Shown here: one piece after another, positions 35,709 to 44,336 of the stretch
Numbering within the stretch: the first letter of the stretch is position 1
Layout of the letters: each line of letters opens with the position of its first letter
Source of the DNA: Sediminibacillus dalangtanensis
GTDB taxonomy: Bacteria > Bacillota > Bacilli > Bacillales > Amphibacillaceae
Assembly (NCBI RefSeq): GCF_017792025.1
Contig: NZ_CP046956.1
Location: 1,302,001-1,366,000, forward strand
DNA: 64,000 nt
Direction: 5' to 3'
Translations under genes and position numbers: made by a program
Notes under the pieces: generated by a model
Database searches by the model: none
Told to the model about the DNA's origin: nothing
The model's input: the letters and a program-made list of their open reading frames with translations, nothing else

Positions 35709-37427
35709 ATGCTGCCAAGTTTTTATGAAATTTTAGTCTGTGCTCTACTCGGACTGATGATTCATTTAATCGGTCTTCTGGCCGGACAAATAAGTAAAAA
35801 GAGGGGTATAGTAATCGAAGTGGTTGCGGCTCTGCTGGTGACAGGTTCGATATTTTTTCTTAATCCTTCATTGGACGGATTCCTCTATTTTTCGTTTCTC
35901 ACGAGTGGATGGTCTTCTGGTTTCACGTTAACTGGAGGATTAGCAAAATATAGAGATTTAAAGCGCGAGTTGGACACAGCAAGTGTGGAACAGATTAAGG
36001 CCGGGCGCAGTATTAACCGGATTGCACTTGATATAGGTTTTGCCCTATTCGTATATGCTGGAGCTATACTGTTCCTTTTATATGGACCAAAAGAAAGTCC
36101 GTTTCATTTCTTCATTGTTTTCGGCATGTTTCCGTCGCTTACGATTCTTATTAAAAGATTTGCTGACTGGAAAAATATACGTATTTATTATGCGGAAAAA
36201 GAGCAAGTGCTCTACATTATTTCCTGGTTCCATGCACGTAAGTATCCATTGCATGATGTAGAGTTGATAGGTGTAGAGTCTGCAGTAGACATACTTAAGC
36301 TTCATCCTTATTTTACCTTGTTCACTAGCAGGGTTGACCTTACAACATCTATGCAAAAGGTGTTACGTATTCAGTTTCCTGGAGAAAGTGTTTATATGAC
36401 CGTTCACCAAACTGAATATTGGCGGAAAAGGATGACACTCTTCACATCTGATGTGACCGAAAAAAATGAAAAAGTGACCGTACTGCCTTTTTATCATCGT
36501 AAAAACATAAAAAGATTATTTGGAAAGCTTTACTTTGCTGTGACGGTAAAGGGTATATCAGCATATACTGGGCTGGTTTTGCTGCTGTATTTTTTTCACA
36601 CACCACCAATGATGATGATTTTCTTTGCTAGCTGTTATTGGTTGTTTAATTTATATATATCCGACCGGGTGTTGAAGACAGCGATGGATGCCAAAGAAAC
36701 AAACGACCCAACCGTCACTAATGCTGCTCGCAGGGTATTTTCACGGGCAGGGATCCCAAACGTAAAAGTCTATGTAACAGATTCTGAGGAATATAACGGG
36801 CTGGCGTTTGGAATGAACATTGGTCATTCATTGATTACGCTGACCTCAGCCACGTTAAAGCTTCCAGCTGATGTTTTGGAGGGTATCCTGGCTCATGAAG
36901 CAGTACACGTTAAAAAGAGGGACGTGATGTGGAAACAGATAGCCAACGCAGTCCTGTTGCTTGGATATGTAGGAATCGTGTTCGGAATCGCGGAAAATAT
37001 TTCAGACATTGAAGCTGTCAAGACGCCATTATTTTTCGTTTTTTGGCTGATGTTTATGTTATATCCAGTATTTCAATCCTTAATCTCACAGTGGTGCGAA
37101 GTTCGAGCGGATTTTTTGGGATCCTCCTATTTAGCTGGAGGATCGGGTCAGATGGCAGAGAGTTTGACGGCGATCGCTGTCAAACAGGACGAAGCAGCGT
37201 TGAAGATTGTTGATTATAGTGAAACAAAACAGAGTGAGATGCTGAAGGAATCATCGCTTGACCGATCGCCATGGTGGCAGCGAGCTGTGGAATTCCAACT
37301 GATGCCCCATCCACCGATGTATTGGCGCATTAAGGCTTTGCGGTCACACCAGCAGAGATGGGGATTAGCGGTCGGTAAATATTGGTTTGTATCCAGGTGG
37401 AAAGAATCTGTTTACCGGAAAATATAG
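35709..37427 (+). CDS. M48-type integral membrane metalloprotease
   Basis: A 572-residue protein. The first about 320 residues hold several hydrophobic segments and a PH-like cytoplasmic region (about 155-235). The zinc motif HEAVH is at about 395-399 (ILAHEAVHVKKRDV), with the third ligand Glu probably in WCEVRADFLGSS (about 462). Two hydrophobic segments follow the zinc motif, as in HtpX. The C-terminal HPPMYWRIKAL is the usual M48 ending. Last gene of the two-component operon; a strong terminator follows. Membrane protein quality control is the likely role. Confidence 0.85.
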   Translation: MLPSFYEILVCALLGLMIHLIGLLAGQISKKRGIVIEVVAALLVTGSIFFLNPSLDGFLYFSFLTSGWSSGFTLTGGLAKYRDLKRELDTASVEQIKAGRSINRIALDIGFALFVYAGAILFLLYGPKESPFHFFIVFGMFPSLTILIKRFADWKNIRIYYAEKEQVLYIISWFHARKYPLHDVELIGVESAVDILKLHPYFTLFTSRVDLTTSMQKVLRIQFPGESVYMTVHQTEYWRKRMTLFTSDVTEKNEKVTVLPFYHRKNIKRLFGKLYFAVTVKGISAYTGLVLLLYFFHTPPMMMIFFASCYWLFNLYISDRVLKTAMDAKETNDPTVTNAARRVFSRAGIPNVKVYVTDSEEYNGLAFGMNIGHSLITLTSATLKLPADVLEGILAHEAVHVKKRDVMWKQIANAVLLLGYVGIVFGIAENISDIEAVKTPLFFVFWLMFMLYPVFQSLISQWCEVRADFLGSSYLAGGSGQMAESLTAIAVKQDEAALKIVDYSETKQSEMLKESSLDRSPWWQRAVEFQLMPHPPMYWRIKALRSHQQRWGLAVGKYWFVSRWKESVYRKI

Positions 37428-37428
37428 A

Positions 37429-37466
37429 AAGCAAAAGCTTGAAGTCCCTTTCAAGCTTTTGCTTCG
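37429..37466. terminator. Strong bidirectional terminator
   Basis: Stem aagcaaaagcttgaa / ttcaagcttttgctt, 15 perfect pairs around gtccct, between the M48 gene and a minus-strand gene. Confidence 0.85.
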
Positions 37467-37757
37467 TTAAGTCGAGAGAATAGTGCCACCAGCCAAATGA
37501 ATCAGGGCGTGTTCTTTTTCAAAATCCCCATTAAATAATAAGTAAAGTAGGAGGAAGATGACACCGATTAATCCCCAAAAAACAGTTTTTTTACCGGCCC
37601 CTCCCTTAAAAAAGAAAAAGACAAACAGAAAATAAACAATACCAGCAATTATAAAAAAGACGACACCTGATACAAGTTCACCCTTTGTGTATTCCCGGGA
37701 ATACCCCCAAAAATGGAGCAGAATAGTGATAAACGAGAATAGGCCGAAGCCATACAT
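37467..37757 (-). CDS. Three-segment small membrane protein
   Basis: A 96-residue protein with hydrophobic segments about 5-22, 28-48 and 57-72, and an acidic tail (NGDFEKEHALIHLAGG). The loop FKGGAGKKTVFW is basic. No family recognised. Ribosome binding site aagggaagga upstream on the minus strand. Confidence 0.6.
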   Translation of the reverse strand: MYGFGLFSFITILLHFWGYSREYTKGELVSGVVFFIIAGIVYFLFVFFFFKGGAGKKTVFWGLIGVIFLLLYLLFNGDFEKEHALIHLAGGTILST

Positions 37758-37856
37758 GAATTTTTCTATTTTAATTATAATCCTTCCCTTCTTTTAGTAG
37801 CATTTTCTATTATTCAATGAATTTGATTCATAGTAAGTCCGCATCTTATTTCTTAA

Positions 37857-37952
37857 TCACTTTTTGTTTTTAAAGCTTGTAAAAACAAGGAAGGTCACCA
37901 ATACAAAAAAGACGATCCCTACACCAAGTAATAGCTGAACAATCTGATTCAT
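37857..37952 (-). CDS. 31-residue single-pass membrane peptide
   Basis: A very short gene: MNQIVQLLLGVGIVFF begins one hydrophobic helix, ending in FTSFKNKK. The aggag site (minus strand, about 37960-37964) is well placed 6 bases before the ATG. It lies between two unrelated minus-strand genes. Helix plus basic tail suggests an inner membrane peptide with the C-terminus in the cytoplasm. Function unknown; coding status is inferred from the start signal and composition. Confidence 0.5.
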   Translation of the reverse strand: MNQIVQLLLGVGIVFFVLVTFLVFTSFKNKK

Positions 37953-38079
37953 AAGTTTCTCCTAAAAGGTTACTTGAAGTAAATTTAATGAAGCTTCTCA
38001 CAAAACAATACTGATTCTGTTTAACTCCATCGTAGTTTGTATGTATATCGAAACCATCAATCTGTTTTCTCAAAATCAT

Positions 38080-38649
38080 TTATTCCATATTCACAACATT
38101 TTGCAGCTGAAAGTTTTTTAAGTCGAGTTCTACATAAGAAGGCATACCGAGCTTTTGCCAAAGTGTAAACGCGTTTACGTGATTATATTTTGCAACGAAT
38201 AAAGAGATGACCGTTCCATGGGCAACGATTATTGTGTCTTCCTGACAGGATTGAACGTGAACCAGCGATTTAACAGCAGTATCGAAACGTTTAAGTGATT
38301 CATTAGCTGTTTCCGCTCCGAAAACTAAATCGTTTGGACGGTCGAAAAAAGACTTGATTAATGACTGCCACTCATTTTCTGGATAGATTTTCCGATTTGT
38401 GTCGCGCTCGTGTTCGTGCAAATCTTTTTTAAATTCGTGTTGCCGATTCAACTCTGTACCGATAATCTTCGCAGTATGAATTGCCTTTGGTTCCTCGCTT
38501 GAAAAAATCGTGTGGAAGTTATACTTATCTAATAAGGGAGCTAATTTTGCTGTCTGATCGTTGCCCTCATCCGAAAGCACCCACTTGGAAGATGGAATGG
38601 AAGAGGAAATGATCGGCTTTGCGTGTTTAATCAAAAGTAATTGTCCCAA
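38080..38649 (-). CDS. Histidine phosphatase family protein
   Basis: About 189 residues. The TTG at 38649 (MGQLLLIKHAKP) after aatagggg is the likely start; the reading frame remains open upstream through a decayed amj gene. The catalytic His is in LIKHAKP, the family second site is SSEEPKAIHTAKII, the acidic proton donor region is HEHERDTNRK, and the second His is in IIVAHGTVISLF. The K-H-A and E-P-K-A forms fit a subfamily of broad-specificity phosphatases. Weakly acting or specialised substrates are possible. Confidence 0.75.
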   Translation of the reverse strand: MGQLLLIKHAKPIISSSIPSSKWVLSDEGNDQTAKLAPLLDKYNFHTIFSSEEPKAIHTAKIIGTELNRQHEFKKDLHEHERDTNRKIYPENEWQSLIKSFFDRPNDLVFGAETANESLKRFDTAVKSLVHVQSCQEDTIIVAHGTVISLFVAKYNHVNAFTLWQKLGMPSYVELDLKNFQLQNVVNME

Positions 38650-38699
38650 TAAAATGGCCCCTATTCCTATTTTAAAGATTAAAAGATTTAAAAAAAAAT

Positions 38700-39055
38700 T
38701 GAGTAAACAAGCAATATATTCTTCACCTGGGATGAACAGGAATTGTGCTAAGATGGTACCGAGCAGCCGGGAGAAAATCATTATTAACGATACGCCTTTA
38801 AGGTTTAAATAATTGTCTTTTTTATTGATGACATCATCTGCGATGATCGAAATTTTCGGATCGATAAAGATGATAAGCAGAATTGTAGCTAAACCATTAA
38901 TCAAACCTGAAAATGGATCGGTTTTTGGGGCATTATCAATCAGACTTCCAGTAAACGGCTGCAGCATCATGTTTGCCAGACGGTACACCATGACCTACCA
39001 TCAGGTTGAACAGGGACAAAGCAGATGCGAGCAGCATGACTCTCGCTCCTGATAA
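38700..39055 (-). pseudogene. amj: Remnant of an Amj-type lipid II flippase gene
   Basis: Minus strand from 39055: LSGARVMLLASALSLFNLMV in one frame, then VYRLANMMLQPFTGSLIDNAP in the next, continuing through ATILLIIFIDPKISIIADDV and FSRLLGTILAQFLFIPGEEYIA. This matches the Amj (DUF2837) family, which moves lipid II across the membrane. The first 30 or so codons are missing, the frame shifts by one around 38985-38992, and the 3-prime part is lost. A stop codon lies directly upstream. The family assignment is from memory of its motifs. Confidence 0.7.
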
Positions 39056-39102
39056 CTATTTTAGCTCTTTTCTATCTACTTATTTTAGGAAGCGGTAACA
39101 AG

Positions 39103-39279
39103 TCATTTATTTTTACTCCAACGCTTTGTTAACAAATCTACTATCAAACAGCCGATTGTACCGCCAATCATCATGCTAATCCACCAGCCCCAATCAAAAT
39201 CATTCTTCCAAATGCCTCCAATTAGGAAGGCGATCGTAAATCCTAACAAGATGCCGATATATAGCGAGTACCATTTCAA
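39103..39279 (-). CDS. 58-residue two-segment membrane protein with TTG start
   Basis: Begins MKWYSLYIGILLGF at TTG 39279, with aggagg about nine bases upstream (39288-39293 region). Two hydrophobic segments (about 4-22 and 32-50) are separated by WKNDFDWGWW; the tail is TKRWSKNK. Because of its TTG start and length it is easily missed. No family recognised, but start signal and composition are good. Confidence 0.6.
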   Translation of the reverse strand: MKWYSLYIGILLGFTIAFLIGGIWKNDFDWGWWISMMIGGTIGCLIVDLLTKRWSKNK

Positions 39280-39355
39280 AAATTTCAGCCTCCTAATAAA
39301 AACATTTGATCCTATTTTAACATAAATTTCCTAGTGATGAGCGTTGCAATTGAGC

Positions 39356-39408
39356 ACAAAAAAACAGAGTGTCCATTTTTAACGTAAATGGGACTCTGTT
39401 TTTTAGAT
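39356..39408. terminator. Bidirectional terminator
   Basis: aaaaacagagt ... actctgttttt with inner ccattt / aaatgg pairs. Read on the minus strand it ends the 53-residue gene at 39412. Confidence 0.8.
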
Positions 39409-39411
39409 CGT

Positions 39412-39573
39412 TTACCTGTCTTCATGTGTCCAAGTGGTTTCTTCACCAGTAACCGGGCACATCGGAAACGACTCGCCTTCCTTGAAGGTCACTTTTTCGC
39501 CGGACTGGCATTGGTACTGCCCGCCTACTGGAACCCCTTGTCCAGTTCGGTATTCGTCATATCGTTTTTCCAT
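39412..39573 (-). CDS. 53-residue small cytoplasmic protein
   Basis: Starts MEKRYDEYRTGQGVP at ATG 39573 with aggagg at 39581-39586. It contains YQCQSGEKVTFKEGESF and PMCPVTGEETTW; two Cys (C22, C39) in a beta-rich, possibly rubredoxin-like or half zinc-binding arrangement. Similar short proteins occur in Bacillaceae without known role. A longer frame up to 39915 overlaps the BCCT promoter and is not believed. Confidence 0.7.
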   Translation of the reverse strand: MEKRYDEYRTGQGVPVGGQYQCQSGEKVTFKEGESFPMCPVTGEETTWTHEDR

Positions 39574-39706
39574 TTGGATACCTCCTGTACCGCTAGTTTT
39601 TCCTGATCGATTAGTTCTTACTCTCCTGTTCCGATTCTCATAAGTAAAGAGAAATAGGAAAGAATAATAAAGCTTAACATTCAACTGGTCAGGGAGGGTT
39701 TTCTCA

Positions 39707-41263
39707 GTGAAGAAAAAGAATATTTGGCGGAATCCTGTGTTTTCCGTATCTGCTGTCATCATATTTGCTTTGGTCATTTTAGGCGCTCTGTTGCCAAAAG
39801 GATTTGGAGCTGTTGCAAATCGACTGTTCGATTTTACTGCGATTAATTTTGGCTGGTTGTATTTATTTGGCGTATTTATTTTGATCGTCTTTTTAGTTGG
39901 GTTGGCAGTCAGCAAATTTGGTGCTATCCGTTTAGGTAAGGATGGGGAAAAACCTGAATTCCCGTTCTTTACATGGGTAGGAATGCTATTCTCGGCAGGA
40001 TTCGGGGTAGGACTCGTGTTTTGGGGCGTTGCTGAACCGATGAGTCATTTTTTCACTACACCTTTTATCGGAATGGAAGGGGAAACGGATGAAGCGGCGA
40101 GAGTGGCAATGGGATACGCGTTCTTCCACTGGGGTGTGAGTCAGTGGTCTGTTTTTGCGATTGTTGGATTGGTTATCGCTTTTTTTCAATTCCGTAAGCA
40201 GGAAAACGGTTTGATTTCGACTGCGTTACAGCCGGTAACCGGCAACAATCCGCTTGTGACAAATACAATTGATGCACTTGCGGTCATTGCAACGGTAATG
40301 GGTATTGCCACTTCGCTCGGGCTGGGGGTTCTACAGATGAACGGGGGACTGCACTCCGTTATGGGCATGGAGAACTCCGGTACGATCCAGGTAATCATTA
40401 TGGCCGTACTGCTGGTAGCCTATATGTTTTCATCTGCTACGGGGCTTGATAAAGGAATACGGTATTTAAGCAACCTCAATCTCGGGCTGGCGTTAGGTCT
40501 GCTGTTATTCGTGTTTATTGTTGGCCCCACGGTGTTTATCCTTGAAACCTTCACCCTGGGAATTGGTGATTATTTCGCCAATTTTGTATCCTACAGTTTT
40601 CGGATGCAGCCCTACAAAGAGGGGACTTGGGTCAGGGAATGGACGATTTTTTACTGGGCGTGGGCAATTGCCTGGTCGCCATTCGTGGGTGCGTTCGTAG
40701 CCAGAGTCTCCCGAGGCCGGACTATTCGCCAATTCATTTTGGGCGTGATGGTGATTCCGCCACTGATTGCCTGCTTGTGGATCGCGGCTTTTGGCGGCAC
40801 AGCATTATGGCTGGATCTAAACCAGGGAACCGATATAGCAGAAGCAGTCAATGAGGATGTCGCGACTGCACTGTTTCAGTTATTCGATCACTTGCCACTC
40901 AGCCTGTTGATGTCGATTTTGTCTATCTTGTTGATTTTTACTTTTCTCATTACCTCCGCCGATTCTGCCACCTATATTCTGGGAAGTATGACGGCATACG
41001 GAAGCCTGCATCCTCCTAAATTCGCCAAGTTTGTTTGGGGATTTTTAATGGCAGCAATCGCTGCTGTCTTGTTGTTTTCCGGCGGATTGGAAGCCTTGCA
41101 GACGGCTTCACTGATAGCTGCATTGCCGTTTACAATCATCTTGCTATTACTTATTGTTGCGATTATCAAGCTGCTCAGCAAGGAACCACTTCCCGTGCGT
41201 AAGGCGGATGTCAAACGTTTTCGCCGTATCAGTAAGGAAGCGGAAAGGCGGGAGAAGCAGTAA
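39707..41263 (+). CDS. BCCT family transporter, probable glycine betaine carrier
   Basis: A 518-residue carrier with 12 predicted segments. Family motifs: GFGVGLVFWGVAEPMSHF (glycine-rich TM3 region) and the aromatic substrate box FYWAWAIAWSPFVGAFVAR (TM8). GTG start at 39707 after agggaggg (39691-39698). Closest in type to OpuD-like sodium-coupled betaine uptake systems used in salt stress; choline or carnitine cannot be excluded. Confidence 0.92.
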   Translation: MKKKNIWRNPVFSVSAVIIFALVILGALLPKGFGAVANRLFDFTAINFGWLYLFGVFILIVFLVGLAVSKFGAIRLGKDGEKPEFPFFTWVGMLFSAGFGVGLVFWGVAEPMSHFFTTPFIGMEGETDEAARVAMGYAFFHWGVSQWSVFAIVGLVIAFFQFRKQENGLISTALQPVTGNNPLVTNTIDALAVIATVMGIATSLGLGVLQMNGGLHSVMGMENSGTIQVIIMAVLLVAYMFSSATGLDKGIRYLSNLNLGLALGLLLFVFIVGPTVFILETFTLGIGDYFANFVSYSFRMQPYKEGTWVREWTIFYWAWAIAWSPFVGAFVARVSRGRTIRQFILGVMVIPPLIACLWIAAFGGTALWLDLNQGTDIAEAVNEDVATALFQLFDHLPLSLLMSILSILLIFTFLITSADSATYILGSMTAYGSLHPPKFAKFVWGFLMAAIAAVLLFSGGLEALQTASLIAALPFTIILLLLIVAIIKLLSKEPLPVRKADVKRFRRISKEAERREKQ

Positions 41264-41725
41264 AGATTAACTGCCGTTATGCAGCGAGACAGAAAAGAAA
41301 CGGGTGCTAAAGCAGAGCGGTCAGAAGAAGCTGAACGATCAGATCCCTCTTACATTCCTCCGTTGTGCTATCAATCAAGTGCATCAACTGTTCCTTTTCA
41401 TGTTTGCTCTCCTGTTATCGTCCGGTTTTGCAGAAGTTCTGTTATGTCCCAGATCTTATTGCTTCTTTATTCCTAATAAAAAACGCGGTAAGATTGGGGA
41501 AGAGGCATTTACATTACGGAAAGGATTGGGCGCAATGGAGAGAATTATCCATCAAGACAACAACATGATGTACGGAAAATACTATTTCCTGTTGTTGTTG
41601 TCTGTTCTGACCCTCAAGAAATCATCAAAATTGGAAGCATGGAAGCAGCGGGCCAAAAAAGAGCTTGAAGAGGAAAAAGAAATCACTCGTTTGTAAAAGA
41701 GAGAAATAAGAGGGGGAAACGTTTG
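41264..41725 (+). other. Stretch with a doubtful small ORF
   Basis: About 460 bases between the BCCT and AAC(3) genes. A frame from GTG 41304 to 41696 has no clear ribosome binding site. Its last 53 codons, from ATG 41535 (MERIIHQDNNMMYGKYYF ... LEEEKEITRL), look protein-like with one hydrophobic segment and a charged helix. I would treat that C-terminal part as a possible small gene, unproven. Confidence 0.35.
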
Positions 41726-42529
41726 ATGAGTGAAGCATCAGCAGTGAAAAAAGTGGACAGGCCAAATACGCGGACAAGTCTGCATCACCAGTTTAAAGAA
41801 CTTGGTTTGAAGGAAGGGATGGTGGTGATTGTCCATTCCTCGCTAAGTTCTCTCGGCTGGGTATGTGGTGGGTCAACTGCGGTCATTCAAGCTTTGATGG
41901 ATACAGTCGGAGAAGAAGGGACGATTGTCATGCCGGCTCAGACTGCGGAAAACTCTGATCCAAGCAACTGGGAGATGCCGCCGGTACCAGAAGAATGGTG
42001 GGAGACTATCCGTGCAGAAATGCCGGCGTTCGATCCTGATGTCACACCGACGCGAGGGATGGGGAGTATTGCAGAAACGTTTCGCGGCTTTCCGGGGGTC
42101 AAAAGGAGCAATCATCCAACTTATTCATTTACTGCCTGGGGAAAGCATGCGGGAGAGATCATCCATGAACAGCCATTGACTGCAGGATTTGGCGAGGACT
42201 CACCATTGGCAAAAATCTATCAGTTGGATGGATTTAGCCTGCTGCTTGGCGTCGGTCATGACAGCAATACTTCCTTGCATCTGGCAGAACATGCCGTTCC
42301 GCACAAAAAGAAACTGGAAAAAGGGACTGCCCTGCTGGAAAAAGAGAAACGAGTCTGGAGGACCTATGAAGAAATCGATTATGACTCCGAGTTGTTTGCT
42401 GAGTTGGGCAGGGAATATGAACAAGCTCATACGGTAGCTGCTGCTAAAGTCGGAGCTGCTGAAGCGAAACTCATCAGACAGCGCCCATTGGTCGATTACG
42501 CCCGTGAGTGGTTGAAACACAAGCATTAG
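41726..42529 (+). CDS. AAC(3)-family N-acetyltransferase
   Basis: A 267-residue member of the antibiotic-acetyltransferase (AAC(3), YokD-like) family; ATG 41726 after agggggaaac. Motifs: VVIVHSSLSSLGWVCGGS, EEGTIVMPAQT, TRGMGSIAETFRGFPGVKRSNHPTYSF region and LLLGVGHDSNTSLHLAEH. The family 3-N-acetylates aminoglycosides, but many chromosomal Bacillaceae homologues have unknown natural substrates, so resistance should not be assumed. It ends at a shared terminator with the laccase gene. Confidence 0.88.
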   Translation: MSEASAVKKVDRPNTRTSLHHQFKELGLKEGMVVIVHSSLSSLGWVCGGSTAVIQALMDTVGEEGTIVMPAQTAENSDPSNWEMPPVPEEWWETIRAEMPAFDPDVTPTRGMGSIAETFRGFPGVKRSNHPTYSFTAWGKHAGEIIHEQPLTAGFGEDSPLAKIYQLDGFSLLLGVGHDSNTSLHLAEHAVPHKKKLEKGTALLEKEKRVWRTYEEIDYDSELFAELGREYEQAHTVAAAKVGAAEAKLIRQRPLVDYAREWLKHKH

Positions 42530-42569
42530 AAAATGGCACTACATATGAAATTCTTAGCCATCTTTTTTA

Positions 42570-42610
42570 TTCAGAAAAGCCAAAGGGTATCCGTTCTTTG
42601 GCTTTTGTCT
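42570..42610. terminator. Bidirectional terminator between AAC(3) and laccase genes
   Basis: aaaagccaaag / ctttggctttt stem with a ten-base loop, between convergent stops. Confidence 0.85.
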
Positions 42611-42618
42611 ACCTTCTT

Positions 42619-44154
42619 TCACTCATCAGGGTCTATCACGGTGAACGGCCGCATCATGTCGTAATCTTCATGCTCCAGGATATGACAATGCCAGACGTAG
42701 TCGCCGTTATAGGGAGCGAATTTGGCAATGACGCGTGTGATTTGGGCAGACGGGGCGGCGATGGTGTCCTTCCAGCCGCGCTCGTTAAGAGCAGGCGCTG
42801 TTGCGGTTCCCGTATAAACAATCTTACCGTCCAGATTATAACGTTCCAGGTCAAACGGTCGTCGATCGAGTACTTGAAATTGGACAAGATGGATGTGGAT
42901 CGGATGCGTAAAATTCGTGACGTTGACTAATGACCATATTTCAGTGGTCCCGAGTTCGGGCTTCTCCGTTACAGGATCGTGCCATTTCTTGTTGTCCAGT
43001 AGTAGCAGCGGCCGGTCATACTCATCCGTGGAACCGACTAATTTTAACTGACGGATAGCAGTAATATTGTTTTGTTTGAGGGAAGGAATACGGGACAAAT
43101 GCCTCGGGATTTTGCTTGTATCTTTTCTGGAGAGCGGTTTTGTCACCCGGAATTGCATGATATCCCCGGTCGGATCATCTGGATCGGCATTGGCTCCAAG
43201 GTTGTTTTTTATCACCACTGTCTTGCCTTTTAGCTTGGAAAAATCCACAATTACATCGACCCTTTCGGCTGGTTCGACCCCGATTTGTTCGATCTTCACT
43301 GTATTCTTCAGCAAGCCGCCGTCAGATCCGATCTGATAAAATGGTTGACCGGAATCCAACATCAATTGATAACTTCTGGTATTCGAACCATTGAGAATAC
43401 GGAAACGGTATTTACGGGGTTCTACTTCTAAAAATGGCCACACCTTTCCGTTCACCAAAATTGTATCACCCAGAAATGCTGGTACGATCGATGGATTTGG
43501 CAAATTGGCCGCCGCGTCATCAGGCTGACGTGGATAAGCCAGGGAGCCATCATTGTTAAAAGAGCGGTCTTGAATCAACAAAGGTATTTCGAATTTGCCC
43601 GCTGGCAATTGCAATGCTTTCTCCTGTTCACTACGGATGATATACATTCCAGCCAACCCGGCATAAACATTCAATCGCGTGATTCCCATAGCATGGTCAT
43701 GGTACCACAAAGTAGTGGCCTGCTGGTGGTTCGGGTATTCATACACTTCTCGGCTGAACGACGGGCCGGTTTCCTTAAAACCGTTCGTGAACCATGCTTC
43801 TGGATAGCCATCACTGTCCGGTTTTGTTTCACTGCCATGCAGGTGGACTACCGTTCTCACCTGCGGTTCATTGGCGACATTGTGAACAGAACCATCAATC
43901 GGCAGGATGTGCCTGTTCGGTAAGTGATTTGTCCAGCGAACGCGAATCGGTTCATCTTGCTTTACCTCGAAGGTGGGGCCGGGAAATTGACGATTATAAC
44001 CCCAAAGCCTCGTCGGCGGTAAATCTTTATGCAGTTTTTGCCGGAACTCTTCCATTCTTACTTCATAGTAAGGACCGTTCTTTGTCCTGTGGTTCGGCTG
44101 AAGAACCTTCATGATCGGCAGCCGATCCACAAATTTTTCGAGAGTCGGACTCAT
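42619..44154 (-). CDS. Multicopper oxidase, CotA-like spore coat laccase
   Basis: A 511-residue oxidase starting MSPTLEKFVDRLPI at ATG 44154 after ggaga. Copper ligands are visible: VVHLHGSE and TLWYHDHAMG (N-terminal pair), HPIHIHLVQF and VWHCHILEHEDYDMMRPF (C-terminal, including the type 1 Cys). The late Met (DYDMMRPF) is the axial type 1 ligand as in CotA. Length agrees with B. subtilis CotA (about 513). No signal peptide, as expected for a coat protein. Oxidises phenolic substrates and makes brown spore pigment in its relatives. Confidence 0.9.
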   Translation of the reverse strand: MSPTLEKFVDRLPIMKVLQPNHRTKNGPYYEVRMEEFRQKLHKDLPPTRLWGYNRQFPGPTFEVKQDEPIRVRWTNHLPNRHILPIDGSVHNVANEPQVRTVVHLHGSETKPDSDGYPEAWFTNGFKETGPSFSREVYEYPNHQQATTLWYHDHAMGITRLNVYAGLAGMYIIRSEQEKALQLPAGKFEIPLLIQDRSFNNDGSLAYPRQPDDAAANLPNPSIVPAFLGDTILVNGKVWPFLEVEPRKYRFRILNGSNTRSYQLMLDSGQPFYQIGSDGGLLKNTVKIEQIGVEPAERVDVIVDFSKLKGKTVVIKNNLGANADPDDPTGDIMQFRVTKPLSRKDTSKIPRHLSRIPSLKQNNITAIRQLKLVGSTDEYDRPLLLLDNKKWHDPVTEKPELGTTEIWSLVNVTNFTHPIHIHLVQFQVLDRRPFDLERYNLDGKIVYTGTATAPALNERGWKDTIAAPSAQITRVIAKFAPYNGDYVWHCHILEHEDYDMMRPFTVIDPDE

Positions 44155-44336
44155 GGTTTCATCTCCAGTCTTGGTGCATTTACTATAGTAGATGACAGAC
44201 GCACATGTTTTGGAAAGGCTGATATAACAAGCTGCCGTTTTTTGTATTAGTCGTGAAGTCATCTGACAGTGCTTGTCCATGCAGGACTATTTTGGAACAT
44301 GTTACAATGGGAAAAGGAAAAACAGAGGTGAACGTA

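Noticed and set aside
38080..38991. Single 303-residue fusion of flippase and phosphatase
   Set aside because: The flippase part is truncated at both ends and needs a frameshift to reach its own N-terminal sequence, so decay is likelier than a working fusion.
39412..39915. 167-codon minus-strand frame
   Set aside because: Only its last 53 codons have a ribosome binding site and protein-like sequence; the rest overlaps the BCCT promoter and coding region.
42508..42930. Plus-strand frame overlapping the laccase gene
   Set aside because: It is antisense to the C-terminal copper-site region of the laccase and crosses the terminator.
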